From Malacoplasma sp. (GTDB lineage Bacteria > Bacillota_I > Bacilli_A > Mycoplasmatales > Mycoplasmoidaceae), in assembly GCA_029050415.1 (NCBI GenBank), contig JAIDMU010000223.1:1-7223 (forward strand): DNA of 7,223 bases, given 5' to 3'. The position numbers were made by a program, and so were the translations under genes. The notes under the pieces are model-generated. The model did no database searches, was not told the origin of the DNA, and worked only from the letters and a program-made list of their open reading frames with translations. Below are positions 1 to 7,223 of this stretch, in pieces; the first letter of the stretch is position 1; the number at the start of each line of letters is the position of its first letter.

Positions 1-21
1 ATTATGGGTTTATTATTATGA

Positions 22-3000
22 TTAATTTACTTTGTCATTTTTTTTCTTTAAATAATCAATGACATCTTTATTAAAATTATGTACATCAGGTTTCAATTGA
101 TTATTATCAATTTCAACAATTATTTCATTATCATCTTGCATTTTTGGAACTATTTGAATTTTTTCAATAAAAGAATTTTCATCAACTTCATCTTTTTCAT
201 CTTTTTCTACCAATTCAACATCTTTTAATTCTTTTAAAGGGTCTTTAATAATTGATTTAATTAATTCAGGATTTTCTTTATCTAAATTTGGCAAACCACT
301 TAATATGTAGTCTTTTACTGGATCATCAGTAATTTCTTCAATTTCATCAAGTTCTATTTCTTCATTACTTAAATCTTCATTTCTTATTTCTTCATTTAGA
401 ATTTCTTCTAAATTTTGAATTTGATTATCAAAATTTTCTTGTTCATTTGGTATGGCAACAAATTCATTTAAATTTGCATTTTCTGGAATGTCTTCTAAAT
501 AAAAAACCGGATTCTCTGTTTCAATTTGATGTTCTAGTTCTAATTCCATTTTTTGATCATCATCTATTTTAGAATTTTTACTAATTATTTTTTCTAATCT
601 ATCTACTTCATCGTTTAAAAGTAATAAATCATTTAACTCTTCCATTGAAGCTTGGTTTTCTAAACGATACTTATCTTTCTTTTTTTTATCTTCACTATCT
701 AAATCAATATTGTCTTTTAAAATAAAAGGAGTTTTATTAGCTAAATTACCACCAAACAAAGTTCCTGGAGTTCTTTTTGTTACATTTGGCAATTTATAAA
801 ATGGTTTTATAGCATTTTCGATTTCTTCATCAGATAATTCTTTAAACTGTTCATAATCAATGTTATTAATTTTGTTTTTAGTAAATACTGATTGACGATA
901 TTGTTCATAGTCTGAATCTAAAGATGAACCAAAAATTGGAGATTTTTTAATTTCATTTTCAATTTCATCTCTTTCTTCAGGATTTAATAATTTAATTACA
1001 TTATCATTGTATTCATTTATGTTAACATTCAACAATTCATCAGATTCATTTTCATTATTTATTTTTTCAATTTCTTCAGTTTCAATAACTTTTTCTGATT
1101 CTGAATTTAATTCAGAATCATTTGGGATACCCATATCATCTAAAACATTATCCAAATATTCACCTAAAGAAACAGATTTTTCACCGTCTTTAAAAGCAGG
1201 CATTTCTAAAATCTTTTCAATGTCTTGATCTGAAATATCACTATGATTATTATCAACTGATTTTAACTCTTCTTTTTGTTCTTCTATAGTTTCTGATTCA
1301 TTTTCTGTTTTATTTAATTCTGGTAATAATTCAATAGCTTCTATTTCTTCTTTTAGTCTATCAGTTTCAAAATTAAATACATTATCATCACTTTCAACAT
1401 GTGGTGTCTGTTCAGGATCTAAGCCATCAACATTTGTAAGTTCTTCCAAAGATTTCAAAATTAAATCAGACTGATTTTCTAAAATGTTAGCTGCACTAGT
1501 TCCATTTTGTAATTCATAATCAGAAATACCTAAATTTTTTCCATTATCTGCATCTGATTCTGATTTATTTTCATAAAGATTGTTTTCATTTTGATTATCA
1601 TCATATTGTTTTTCATCATTAGTAAAAAAATGTATATTTGGTTGTTTATCTTCATATATTGGTAGTTGTGATTGATTGTCATTGTTTTCACTGCTATTGT
1701 TAAATTCATTGTTTTCTTCTGAAATTTTAAGTCCCAGATCAAAAGTCTTTTGTTGACTGTCATAATCTTTTTTTTTGAATTCATCTGAATTAACTAATTC
1801 ATCTAAAGCTTTTGTTAACTCAACACTTTCATTAGGAAGTGTTAAGTAACATAAATTTGTAACTGTATCAAAAACAATCTCATTTTTCATTTTTTCAAAA
1901 AGATTATTTCCATCTTCAATATAAATATTTAAAGGGCTTCTTTGTTCTAAAGATCTTAAATTAACCCCTTCTCTTAGTTTTGTCATTTTATCAATGTGTT
2001 TAGTTCATTTTTGATCTAAATTAACTAATAAAAGTTCATCAACTACATTTAGTGCATTAATTTGAGAAAGAATATTATATTTAACTTCAATAACTTTTTT
2101 AATAATTGTGACAACTTTTTCTGCTGCAAGCATTAAAGGCATACTGGCAAAAAGTGATTTGTCAAAATAGTTAAATCTTAAAATTTTTTCATTTAAAAAA
2201 TCAACAAGTTTACTAGCATCAACTAAAGATGTGTTATCAGTATTTTTAAAATTTCCAATTTGTGAACCTACAAAATCATTAACCATATTATTAATGATTG
2301 CAAAATTACTTGTTTTTAATAAAATTTGGTCACGTTGTTTATAAATTAATTCTCTTTGTAATGACAAAACATGATCATAGTCCATCAGATTTTTTCTAAC
2401 ATCAAAATTCAAACCTTCAACTTTTTTTTGAGTTGTGTCTAACATTTTAGAAAAAAATCCAAAATCATAATAATCATCTTCTAATTTTTCAGAAGCCTTA
2501 GCAAATCTGTCAGTAGCAAATCTTTTAAATAAAGAATCTTCAAGTGAAGTAAAGAATCTTGATTCACCTGGATCACCTTGTCTTCCAGTTCTACCTCTTA
2601 ATTGATTATCAATTCTTCTAGATTCATGTCTTTCTGTACCAATTACATATAAACCGCCTAATGCTCTAACTTCATCATCTACTTTAATATCAGTTCCTCT
2701 ACCTGCCATATTAGTAGAGATGGTAATAGCACCCTTTTCACCAGCATGTTTAATAATTTCTGCTTCTTTTGAATTGTCCCTTGCATTTAAAACTTCATGA
2801 GGAATACCAAGTTCTTCAAGTCTTTTATGAATAATTTCAGAATCTGTAACAGATGCTGTACCAACAAGAATTGGTTGGCCAGTTTCATGTCTTTGTACTA
2901 TTTCAGCAACAACATGGTTTCACTTAACTTTTTTAGTACCAAAAATGTAATCAGGCTTGTCAATTCTAATTACTGGTTTATTTGTTGGTATTCTTACAAC

Positions 3001-4164
3001 AACCATATTATAAATTTTTAAAAATTCTTCAGCTTCAGTCATTGCAGTTCCACTAACACCTGAAAGTTTTTCATATAATCTAAAAAAAGATTGATAAGTA
3101 ATTGTAGCCATAACTACATTTTCAGGTTCAATTCTCACTTTTTCTTTTGCTTGAATTGCTTGTTGTAATCCAGCATTATAACTTCTACCTTCTAAAACTC
3201 TTCCAGTAAATTGATCTACTAAATATATCTTGTCATCTTTTACAAGATATTCTTTACCATTAGCAAAAATATAATGTGCAACCAAAGCATTAGTAATTTT
3301 GTGAACAACTTCAGCATTTTCAACAGAGTATAAATTATCTAATTTAAAAAATTTTTCTGCTTTTTCAACACCACTATCTGTTAAAAAAATAGTATTTGAT
3401 TCATCATCAATTTTATAATCATCTTTTACAAGTTCACTTACAAAAGTATCTATTTCTACATATAGTGAAAAATCTTCTTTAGGTTGACCAGAAATAATTA
3501 AAGGAGTTCTAGCTTCATCAATCAATACAGAGTCAGCTTCATCAACAATAACAAAGAAAAGCTCTCTTATTACTTTTTCTTCAATACTTCTGACCATATT
3601 GTCTTTTAAGTAATCAAAACCTAATTCTGAGTTTGTTGTATAAGTTATGTCTTTTGCAAACATTTCCCTTTTAACTTCTTTAGATAATTTAGAAGTATTG
3701 TATCCAACAGTAATTCCTAATTTTTCAAAAGCTTTTTCAGCAAATTTAGCATCTCTTTCAACTAAATATTCATTAACAGTAACTATGTGAACACCACGTT
3801 TTGATAAAGCGTTTAAAAATGCAACTAATAATAGTGTTAAACTCTTACCTTCTCCTGTGTACATTTCTGCAAAATCTCCACAGTGAACAATATAAGCACC
3901 CATCATTTGCACTTGATAAGCTAACATACCATATTCACGAAAAATTATTTCTCTAGCAATTGAAAAAGCATCAACTACAATATCATCTAAAGTAAATTTA
4001 TTTTTACTTAGACCATCAATTAAATAATCAGTTCTAATTTTTAAATCTTCAACACTTAAAGATTGATATTCTTCAAAATTATTTTCAACTTGTTGAGCTA
4101 TTAATTTTGCTTTTACAAGAATTTTTGATTTTTTCTTAATTTTTTTAAATTTACTAAATTTCAT
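22..4164 (-). CDS. secA: Protein translocase ATPase SecA with giant acidic C-terminal extension
   Basis: SecA is the cytosolic motor that pushes unfolded preproteins through the SecYEG channel by ATP hydrolysis. The product is 1380 aa when UGA is read as Trp; UGA codons 415 (2922-2920) and 720 (2007-2005) fall inside conserved sequence (GTKKVKWNHVVAE and NLDQKWTKHIDKM), so this is one intact gene. Visible landmarks: Walker A TGEGKS (103-108), DEAD-type Walker B VDEAD (207-211) and IDEARTP (215-221), preprotein-binding domain roughly 225-365, SGTAMTEAEEF (371-381), MAGRGTD (486-492), the arginine-finger motif QLRGRTGRQGDPG (521-533), and the helical scaffold/wing ending in LREGVNLRS...LFEKM (about 730-759). 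The core ends near residue 777, as usual for the family. About 603 acidic residues follow, with no CxC zinc motif. The start is supported by AAAAGG 7 nt upstream and by the basic N-terminus typical of SecA. It is probably transcribed from its own promoter in the 139-bp gap upstream. Core assignment is certain; the role of the tail is unknown. Confidence 0.97.
331..408 (-). repeat. Degenerate EEI-encoding repeat cluster in the SecA tail
   Basis: On the plus strand the string ATTTCTTC recurs four times in this stretch, encoding four EEI units on the minus strand (SecA residues 1253-1278: EEIL, EEIR, EEIE, EEIT), spaced 5, 10 and 8 residues apart. Three more EEI units occur earlier in the tail. 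Spacing is irregular, so this is low-complexity expansion rather than a regular tandem repeat domain. Confidence 0.45.
715..816 (-). other. Acid-free basic Gly/Phe/Pro island within the SecA tail (residues 1117-1150)
   Basis: These 34 residues contain no Asp or Glu and six Lys/Arg, against roughly 27% acidic residues in the rest of the tail. They include KPFYKLPNVTK, RTPGTLFGGN and NKTPFIL. Just upstream (residues about 1074-1092) is another Tyr/Phe/Gly-containing stretch, SPIFGSSLDSDYEQYRQSVF. The change in composition is seen directly; that it is a docking motif or a small folded element is inference. Confidence 0.5.
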
Positions 4165-4171
4165 AAATTAA

Positions 4172-4177
4172 CCTTTT
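4172..4177 (-). promoter_or_regulatory. Ribosome binding site of secA
   Basis: The minus strand reads AAAAGG, then a 7-nt spacer, then ATG at 4164. This matches the A/G-rich Shine-Dalgarno core at a normal distance, and it fixes the secA start, since the protein begins directly with the expected short basic N-terminal helix. Confidence 0.65.
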
Positions 4178-4199
4178 TAATTGAAAAAATTTGCCAGAC

Positions 4200-4208
4200 A
4201 CTATAATA
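4200..4208 (-). promoter_or_regulatory. Candidate secA promoter (-10 element)
   Basis: The minus strand reads TATTATAGT here, which offers two overlapping -10 hexamers (TATTAT and TATAGT). Transcription would start near 4193 and leave a leader of about 28 nt ending with the secA ribosome binding site. The -35 region is AT-rich without a good TTGACA match, which is common in mollicutes. The rest of the 139-bp gap (4165-4303) holds no gene and no evident hairpin terminator for the upstream ABC gene, so read-through into secA is also possible. Confidence 0.4.
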
Positions 4209-4303
4209 AAACAATTATTAATATTTTAATTTATATTTTTAGATATTGAAACACTTTTTACATTCATTATTTTCTAAAACAATAAAAATTAAAGTAGAGA
4301 TTT

Positions 4304-5461
4304 TTATTTACTTGAATTTATATCTTTGCCTTTTTGTTTATTAACTATTTTATTAAGTTTTCCATCAGCTATATAAAATACTTTATTTGCATATTTTGCA
4401 ATTGATTCATCATGAGTGATAATGACAATTGTGGTTTTTAATTCATTATTAATCTTTGCAAAGGATTCAACAATTAATCCAGACATTTCAAAATCAACAG
4501 CACCAGTTGGTTCATCACCAAAAATTATTTTTGGATTTTTAGCAACTGTTCTAGAAATAGAAACTCTTTGTTTTTGTCCACCAGACAATTCATAAGGATA
4601 TTTATTTTTCAAATTTTCCAAACCAAAATTTTTTAAAATATCATCTATCTTTTTTTCTTCATCTTTTTTTGAAATATTAGACATTTCTTTTTCTTTTGCA
4701 TTAATCTTTTTTAATTCTTCTTTTGAATATGATGTTTTTTTATAAATACTGTTATCAGAAAATTTGTTTGCATTTTTTCCAAGATAACTTCCCATTAAAA
4801 CATTTTCATAAACTGTTAAATTAGGTAATAAACCATATCTTTGAAATATATAACCTATATTATTTTTTCTAAAAACTGTTAAATTTTTTTCATTCATTTC
4901 TTCTAAATGAAACCCATTAACTCAAACTCTTCCACAAGTTGGTCTATCCATTCCCGAAATCAAATTCATTAAGGTTGTTTTACCACTGCCACTTGGTCCT
5001 AAAATTACAGCGAAATCACCATTTTCTATTTCAAAACTAATATCATTTAAAATTCTTATTGTCATTTTTTTAGAAGAGTAAAATTTTGAAACTCTATCTA
5101 CTTTTAAAATTACTTTCTTATCAGGATTATCAATATATGTTTTATCTATTGTAATAACTTGATCTAAATATTTAATTCTTTTATACAAAAGCATTAATAT
5201 TTTTTTTCTATACTTTTTAATTAATTTTTTTGTTTCTTCATCTTCAAAAATTGTTTCATTCAAGTCTAATAAAACTTGATACAAAGAATCTAAAGTTTTT
5301 ATAATATTTTTTTTATATTCATGAACAGATTTACCTTTATCAATTTTAGAAAATTGTTCAATAATTTTTTCATATTTATTTTTTATTTCTAATGGAGAAT
5401 TTGAGTCAATATTAACTTTTGTGGTTCAACTATTAATTCCAAAATTATTTGTATTTTTCAT
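4304..5461 (-). CDS. ABC transporter ATP-binding protein, MacB/LolD-like, with N-terminal extension
   Basis: This is an ATPase subunit that would drive a membrane permease by ATP binding and hydrolysis at the cytosolic face. The product is 385 aa with UGA as Trp (W12 at 5428-5426; W180 at 4924-4922, inside GRVWVNG). ABC domain landmarks: Walker [10 protein letters not shown] (155-163), Q-loop Gln207 in [17 protein letters not shown], signature LSGGQKQR (292-299), Walker B IIFGDEPT (312-319) with catalytic Glu317, and H-loop His350 in ITHDES. The pattern is closest to the MacB/LolD/FtsE-type exporter ATPases, normally about 220-250 aa. Two features are extra: a hydrophilic, helix-prone N-terminal region of about 115 aa, and a Lys/Glu/Ser-rich insertion of about 40 aa (228-270) between the Q-loop and the signature. 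No permease gene lies beside it in the window. The start is the first in-frame ATG after the hairpin and has no clear Shine-Dalgarno sequence, so the N-terminal limit is less certain than the domain. The substrate cannot be told from sequence. Confidence 0.92.
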
Positions 5462-5482
5462 AAGTTTTTATTATTTTGATAT

Positions 5483-5488
5483 ATTCTA
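5483..5488 (-). promoter_or_regulatory. Candidate promoter (-10) of the ABC ATPase gene
   Basis: The minus strand reads TAGAAT, one mismatch from TATAAT, between the upstream hairpin and the ATG at 5461. Transcription would begin near 5476, giving a leader of only about 15 nt, and no GGAG-like sequence precedes the ATG. A -35 at the usual spacing would overlap the foot of the terminator stem and is a poor match. The terminator upstream makes a separate promoter likely, but this exact site is a guess. Confidence 0.3.
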
Positions 5489-5506
5489 ATCTATAAAATA
5501 TATATC

Positions 5507-5552
5507 TAAAACAAATAAGCAAGTAAATTATTTTACTTGCTTATTTGTTTTA
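5507..5552 (-). terminator. Hairpin terminator after prpC
   Basis: A perfect inverted repeat of 21 bp (5507-5527 with 5532-5552) encloses a 4-base loop (5528-5531). On the minus-strand transcript the stem starts at the prpC stop codon (5552-5550), includes the GC-containing core AAGCAAG, and ends in UUUU followed by an A/U-rich stretch. It therefore fits an intrinsic terminator for the rlmN-prpC unit. The run of U is short and partly inside the stem, so efficiency is uncertain. No plus-strand gene is present that would need it. Confidence 0.75.
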
Positions 5553-6344
5553 ATCTTTTAAAAAACCAATATAAGAAAAAGAAATATTGTCATTTGATTG
5601 GTTACTAAGTGCATAATTAATTAAATCTGAAGAAACATTTTCCATGTTTCCTTCATGTGATAAAACATCATACAAAGAACCAATATCTTGATAAAAATTA
5701 TAGAAACCATCAGAAGCTAAAAAAATAAAAGTATTTTTCTTGATAGGAATAGTGACATGATCATATTTTTGTTCATCATTTAAACTCATTGTAATACAAT
5801 TGGTCAAAGAATATAAATTTGGTCCTTCTCTATCAATTTCATCTTTTGAAGCACCATTATTAATTAAATAATTTAAAAGATTATGATCATTTGTCAATTG
5901 GTTTAAATCTCTTTTACTAATTAAATATGCTCTAGAATCACCAATCCAAAATACATGAATAATATCTTGAATTGTTAAAGCTAAAACTAAAGTTGTGCAC
6001 ATTTTATAATGATCAGCAAATCTTAAAACATAATCTCGCATTGCAAGTTTAGCTTTTTTGATATTGTTTTCAAACCATTTTTCAGCTGTTGAATATAAAT
6101 ATTCTTGTTCTAAAAAACTTTTGATAAAAGTTTTTGAAACTATTTCAGCTGCTTTTTCACTACCCTTACAACTACCAACTCCATCACACACAATTAATAG
6201 ATTATCTAAAATCTTGTTTGTGCCACAATATGCATAATCTTCATTTTTTTGTCTTAAACCAATATCAGATTTAGAATATAAAACTCTTCTTAGTTTAATA
6301 TAATTATTTCCACCAAAAATTTTATTTGAACTATATTTTTGCAT
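5550..6344 (-). CDS. prpC: PP2C-family serine/threonine protein phosphatase
   Basis: A metal-dependent phosphatase that removes phosphate from Ser/Thr of proteins, normally opposing the PknB/PrkC kinase, in the cytosol. The product is 264 aa, about the usual length. Motifs of the PP2C fold in order: RQKNED (31-36), VCDGVG (52-57), TTLV (117-120), WIGDSRAYL (133-141), LTNDH (150-154), FLASDGFYNF (208-217) and NDNIS (251-255). The metal-binding aspartates expected for the family are present (D36, D54, D212, D252). The second motif is variant: DGVGSCKG replaces the common DGMGGHxxG. About 20 residues precede the usual PP2C start (near YSKSDIG). The ATG is nevertheless supported by GGAG 7 nt upstream, and no later Met precedes the first motif. 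It overlaps the 3' end of rlmN by 14 bp, so the two are co-transcribed and probably translationally coupled. The next gene downstream is not a kinase, unlike in many relatives. Confidence 0.93.
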   Translation of the reverse strand: MQKYSSNKIFGGNNYIKLRRVLYSKSDIGLRQKNEDYAYCGTNKILDNLLIVCDGVGSCKGSEKAAEIVSKTFIKSFLEQEYLYSTAEKWFENNIKKAKLAMRDYVLRFADHYKMCTTLVLALTIQDIIHVFWIGDSRAYLISKRDLNQLTNDHNLLNYLINNGASKDEIDREGPNLYSLTNCITMSLNDEQKYDHVTIPIKKNTFIFLASDGFYNFYQDIGSLYDVLSHEGNMENVSSDLINYALSNQSNDNISFSYIGFLKD

Positions 6345-7223
6345 TTTTTTGCTCCATTATTTTTTTAATTCTTAATTGCCCACAAGCTGCATCAATACTA
6401 CTTCCTCTTTCTAATCGCACTGTTGCTTGAATTCCATTTTTCTTTAAAACATCGAAAAATTGTTTTGCTTTTAAACTTCGAAAATAGTTATTTTCAACTA
6501 CTTTATTATAAGGGATTAGATTAACATAACATAATTTCCCTTTTAATAATTTTGCTAATTCTTCAGCATTTGCATCACTATCATTAATATCTTTTATTAA
6601 GATATATTCAATTGTAACCCTTCTTTTAGTTACATAAATATAATAATCTAATGCTTCAATCAATTTTTCAATTGAATAAACTTTGTTAATTGGCATTATC
6701 TTATTTCTAATTTCATTATTTGGTGCATGCAATGAGATTGCTAAATTAACTTGATTTTTCAAATCTGCAAATTCTTTAATTTTTTCAACTAGTCCACAAG
6801 TTGAAACAGTAATTTTTCTTGGACTAACACATAATCCTTTTTGCTGTTTAATAACATCAAAAAACTGAATTAAATTATCAAAGTTATCAAAAGGTTCACC
6901 TATCCCCATTACAACCATATGTGACAAATTACTTTTAAAATTATTTTCTACATATTCTTTTGCAATTAAGAACTGTTTAATAAATTCGCCTACTGTTATA
7001 TTTCTTTTTTTTCTAATTAATCCAGACGCACAAAATTTACATGCCATATTACAACCGATTTGTGAAGTAACACAAACACTATATCCATAATTAAATTTCA
7101 TAATTACTGTTTCAATAAAATTATTATCAGAAAGTTTTAATAAAAATTTTACAGTGCCATCATTTTTATCAACTTGTAACTTATCTATTGTTATCTCATC
7201 AAAGAAAAATAATTCTTTTAACT
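6331..7223 (-). CDS. rlmN: Dual-specificity 23S rRNA/tRNA adenine-C2 methyltransferase RlmN (5' end cut by the window)
   Basis: A radical-SAM enzyme that methylates C2 of A2503 in 23S rRNA and of A37 in some tRNAs. The open frame continues upstream of the Met at 7101 to the window edge (LKELFFFDEITIDKL, then DGTVKFLLKLSDNNF and ETVIM), which matches the family sequence before the catalytic domain. That Met is therefore internal, and the true start lies outside the window. The visible part is 296 aa, with roughly 50-60 N-terminal residues missing compared with typical RlmN. Key motifs: the radical-SAM cysteine triad in CNMACKFCAS, the SAM-binding MGIGEPFDNF, TVSTCGLV, ISLHAPNNEIRNKIMPINK, and the C-terminal GSSIDAACGQL carrying the second mechanistic cysteine. 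Both cysteines needed for the covalent-intermediate mechanism are present, so it should be active. The 3' end overlaps prpC by 14 bp. Confidence 0.95.
   Translation of the reverse strand, partial: LKELFFFDEITIDKLQVDKNDGTVKFLLKLSDNNFIETVIMKFNYGYSVCVTSQIGCNMACKFCASGLIRKKRNITVGEFIKQFLIAKEYVENNFKSNLSHMVVMGIGEPFDNFDNLIQFFDVIKQQKGLCVSPRKITVSTCGLVEKIKEFADLKNQVNLAISLHAPNNEIRNKIMPINKVYSIEKLIEALDYYIYVTKRRVTIEYILIKDINDSDANAEELAKLLKGKLCYVNLIPYNKVVENNYFRSLKAKQFFDVLKKNGIQATVRLERGSSIDAACGQLRIKKIMEQKNAKI
6352..6355 (-). promoter_or_regulatory. Ribosome binding site of prpC inside rlmN
   Basis: GGAG on the minus strand, 7 nt before the prpC ATG at 6344, lies within the last codons of rlmN (encoding MEQKNAKI). 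It supports the overlapping prpC start and coupling of the two genes. Confidence 0.7.

Larger units (their letters stand above)
25..1833 (-). other. SecA acidic low-complexity C-terminal tail (residues ~778-1380)
   Basis: This is the protein region after the last recognisable SecA helix. By hand count, of about 604 residues some 160 are Asp/Glu and some 63 Lys/Arg, a net charge near -100; Asn and Ser are also abundant, while Cys and Trp are absent. I see no transmembrane segment, no signal peptide and no SecA zinc-binding motif. Short hydrophobic/proline patches (MPAFKDG, LPELNK, LPNVTK, LPNLDK, NPVFYLED) punctuate the acidic background, and EEI occurs seven times. The frame stays open for about 1.8 kb without a stop (UGA included), which in such AT-rich DNA argues for selection to keep it coding. 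I infer an intrinsically disordered tail with embedded binding motifs; partner and function are unknown. Confidence 0.85.

Noticed and set aside
181..210. Tandem repeat suggesting a mobile or CRISPR-like element
   Set aside because: It is two copies of a 9-base unit encoding EKDEKDE inside the SecA tail, ordinary low-complexity coding sequence.
1007..1228. Plus-strand open frame of 73 codons
   Set aside because: It is Ser/Phe-rich antisense of the acidic tail, a composition artefact of the opposite strand, and nothing supports its start.
1530..1784. Minus-strand 84-codon open frame inside the SecA tail
   Set aside because: It is an out-of-frame shadow rich in Met/Ile/Asn/Lys with no family features; it is only relevant as the frame reached by slippage at the A9 tract.
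22..1986. A separate 654-residue acidic protein starting at Met 1986
   Set aside because: Its first ~50 residues are the conserved C-terminal SecA helices (LREGVNLRS, LFEKM), and the frame is continuous with secA through a UGA Trp codon at 2007-2005; no ribosome binding site is needed or evident at 1986.
2005..2920. secA as a pseudogene or split gene
   Set aside because: The breaks are single UGA codons at positions that fit conserved SecA context, and the sequence between 2710 and 2919 translates without interruption into normal SecA.
2797..3021. Plus-strand open frame of 74 codons
   Set aside because: It lies antisense to conserved SecA coding sequence and shows no protein-like features.
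4165..4303. Possible small gene or regulatory RNA between the ABC ATPase gene and secA
   Set aside because: The gap is only 139 bp, with no open frame with a ribosome binding site and no stable hairpin; a promoter explains it.

Overview
The window looks like a piece of a mollicute chromosome (Mycoplasma in the broad sense). It is extremely AT-rich, every gene lies on the minus strand, intergenic gaps are short, and UGA is read as tryptophan. The genetic code matters here: read with the standard code, two genes fall into pieces, but four in-frame UGA codons (W415 and W720 of SecA, W12 and W180 of the ABC ATPase) sit at positions that join conserved family sequence. The six tryptophan codons I can see are four UGA and two UGG (both UGG in prpC). 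I cannot place the species from this window.

Layout in transcription order (right to left). First is the 5'-truncated end of rlmN (7223-6331), a radical-SAM rRNA/tRNA adenine methyltransferase. It overlaps by 14 bp the start of prpC (6344-5550), a PP2C-type protein phosphatase. A perfect 21-bp hairpin (5507-5552) containing the prpC stop codon closes this unit. Next, after a short gap, is a 385-residue ABC-type ATPase of the MacB/LolD kind (5461-4304), with an unusual N-terminal extension and an internal insertion. After a 139-bp gap with a plausible promoter comes secA (4164-22), which fills more than half the window.

The most interesting object is the secA product. The preprotein translocase ATPase core (about residues 1-777) runs without interruption into about 603 more residues of acidic, Asn/Ser-rich, Cys- and Trp-free, probably disordered sequence, giving a 1380-residue protein instead of the usual 800-900. 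The tail replaces the C-terminal zinc-binding region of other bacterial SecAs. It contains one clearly different stretch, an acid-free, basic Gly/Phe/Pro island at residues 1117-1150.

Functionally the genes are housekeeping: ribosome/tRNA modification (rlmN), reversal of Ser/Thr phosphorylation (prpC), an ATP-driven membrane-complex engine (ABC ATPase) and protein export (secA). In many Firmicutes and mollicutes rlmN-prpC is followed by the kinase gene pknB/prkC and rsgA. Here the unit ends right after prpC, so the partner kinase is elsewhere or absent. The ABC ATPase likewise has no permease gene beside it in the window. No RNA genes, mobile elements or CRISPR arrays were seen.
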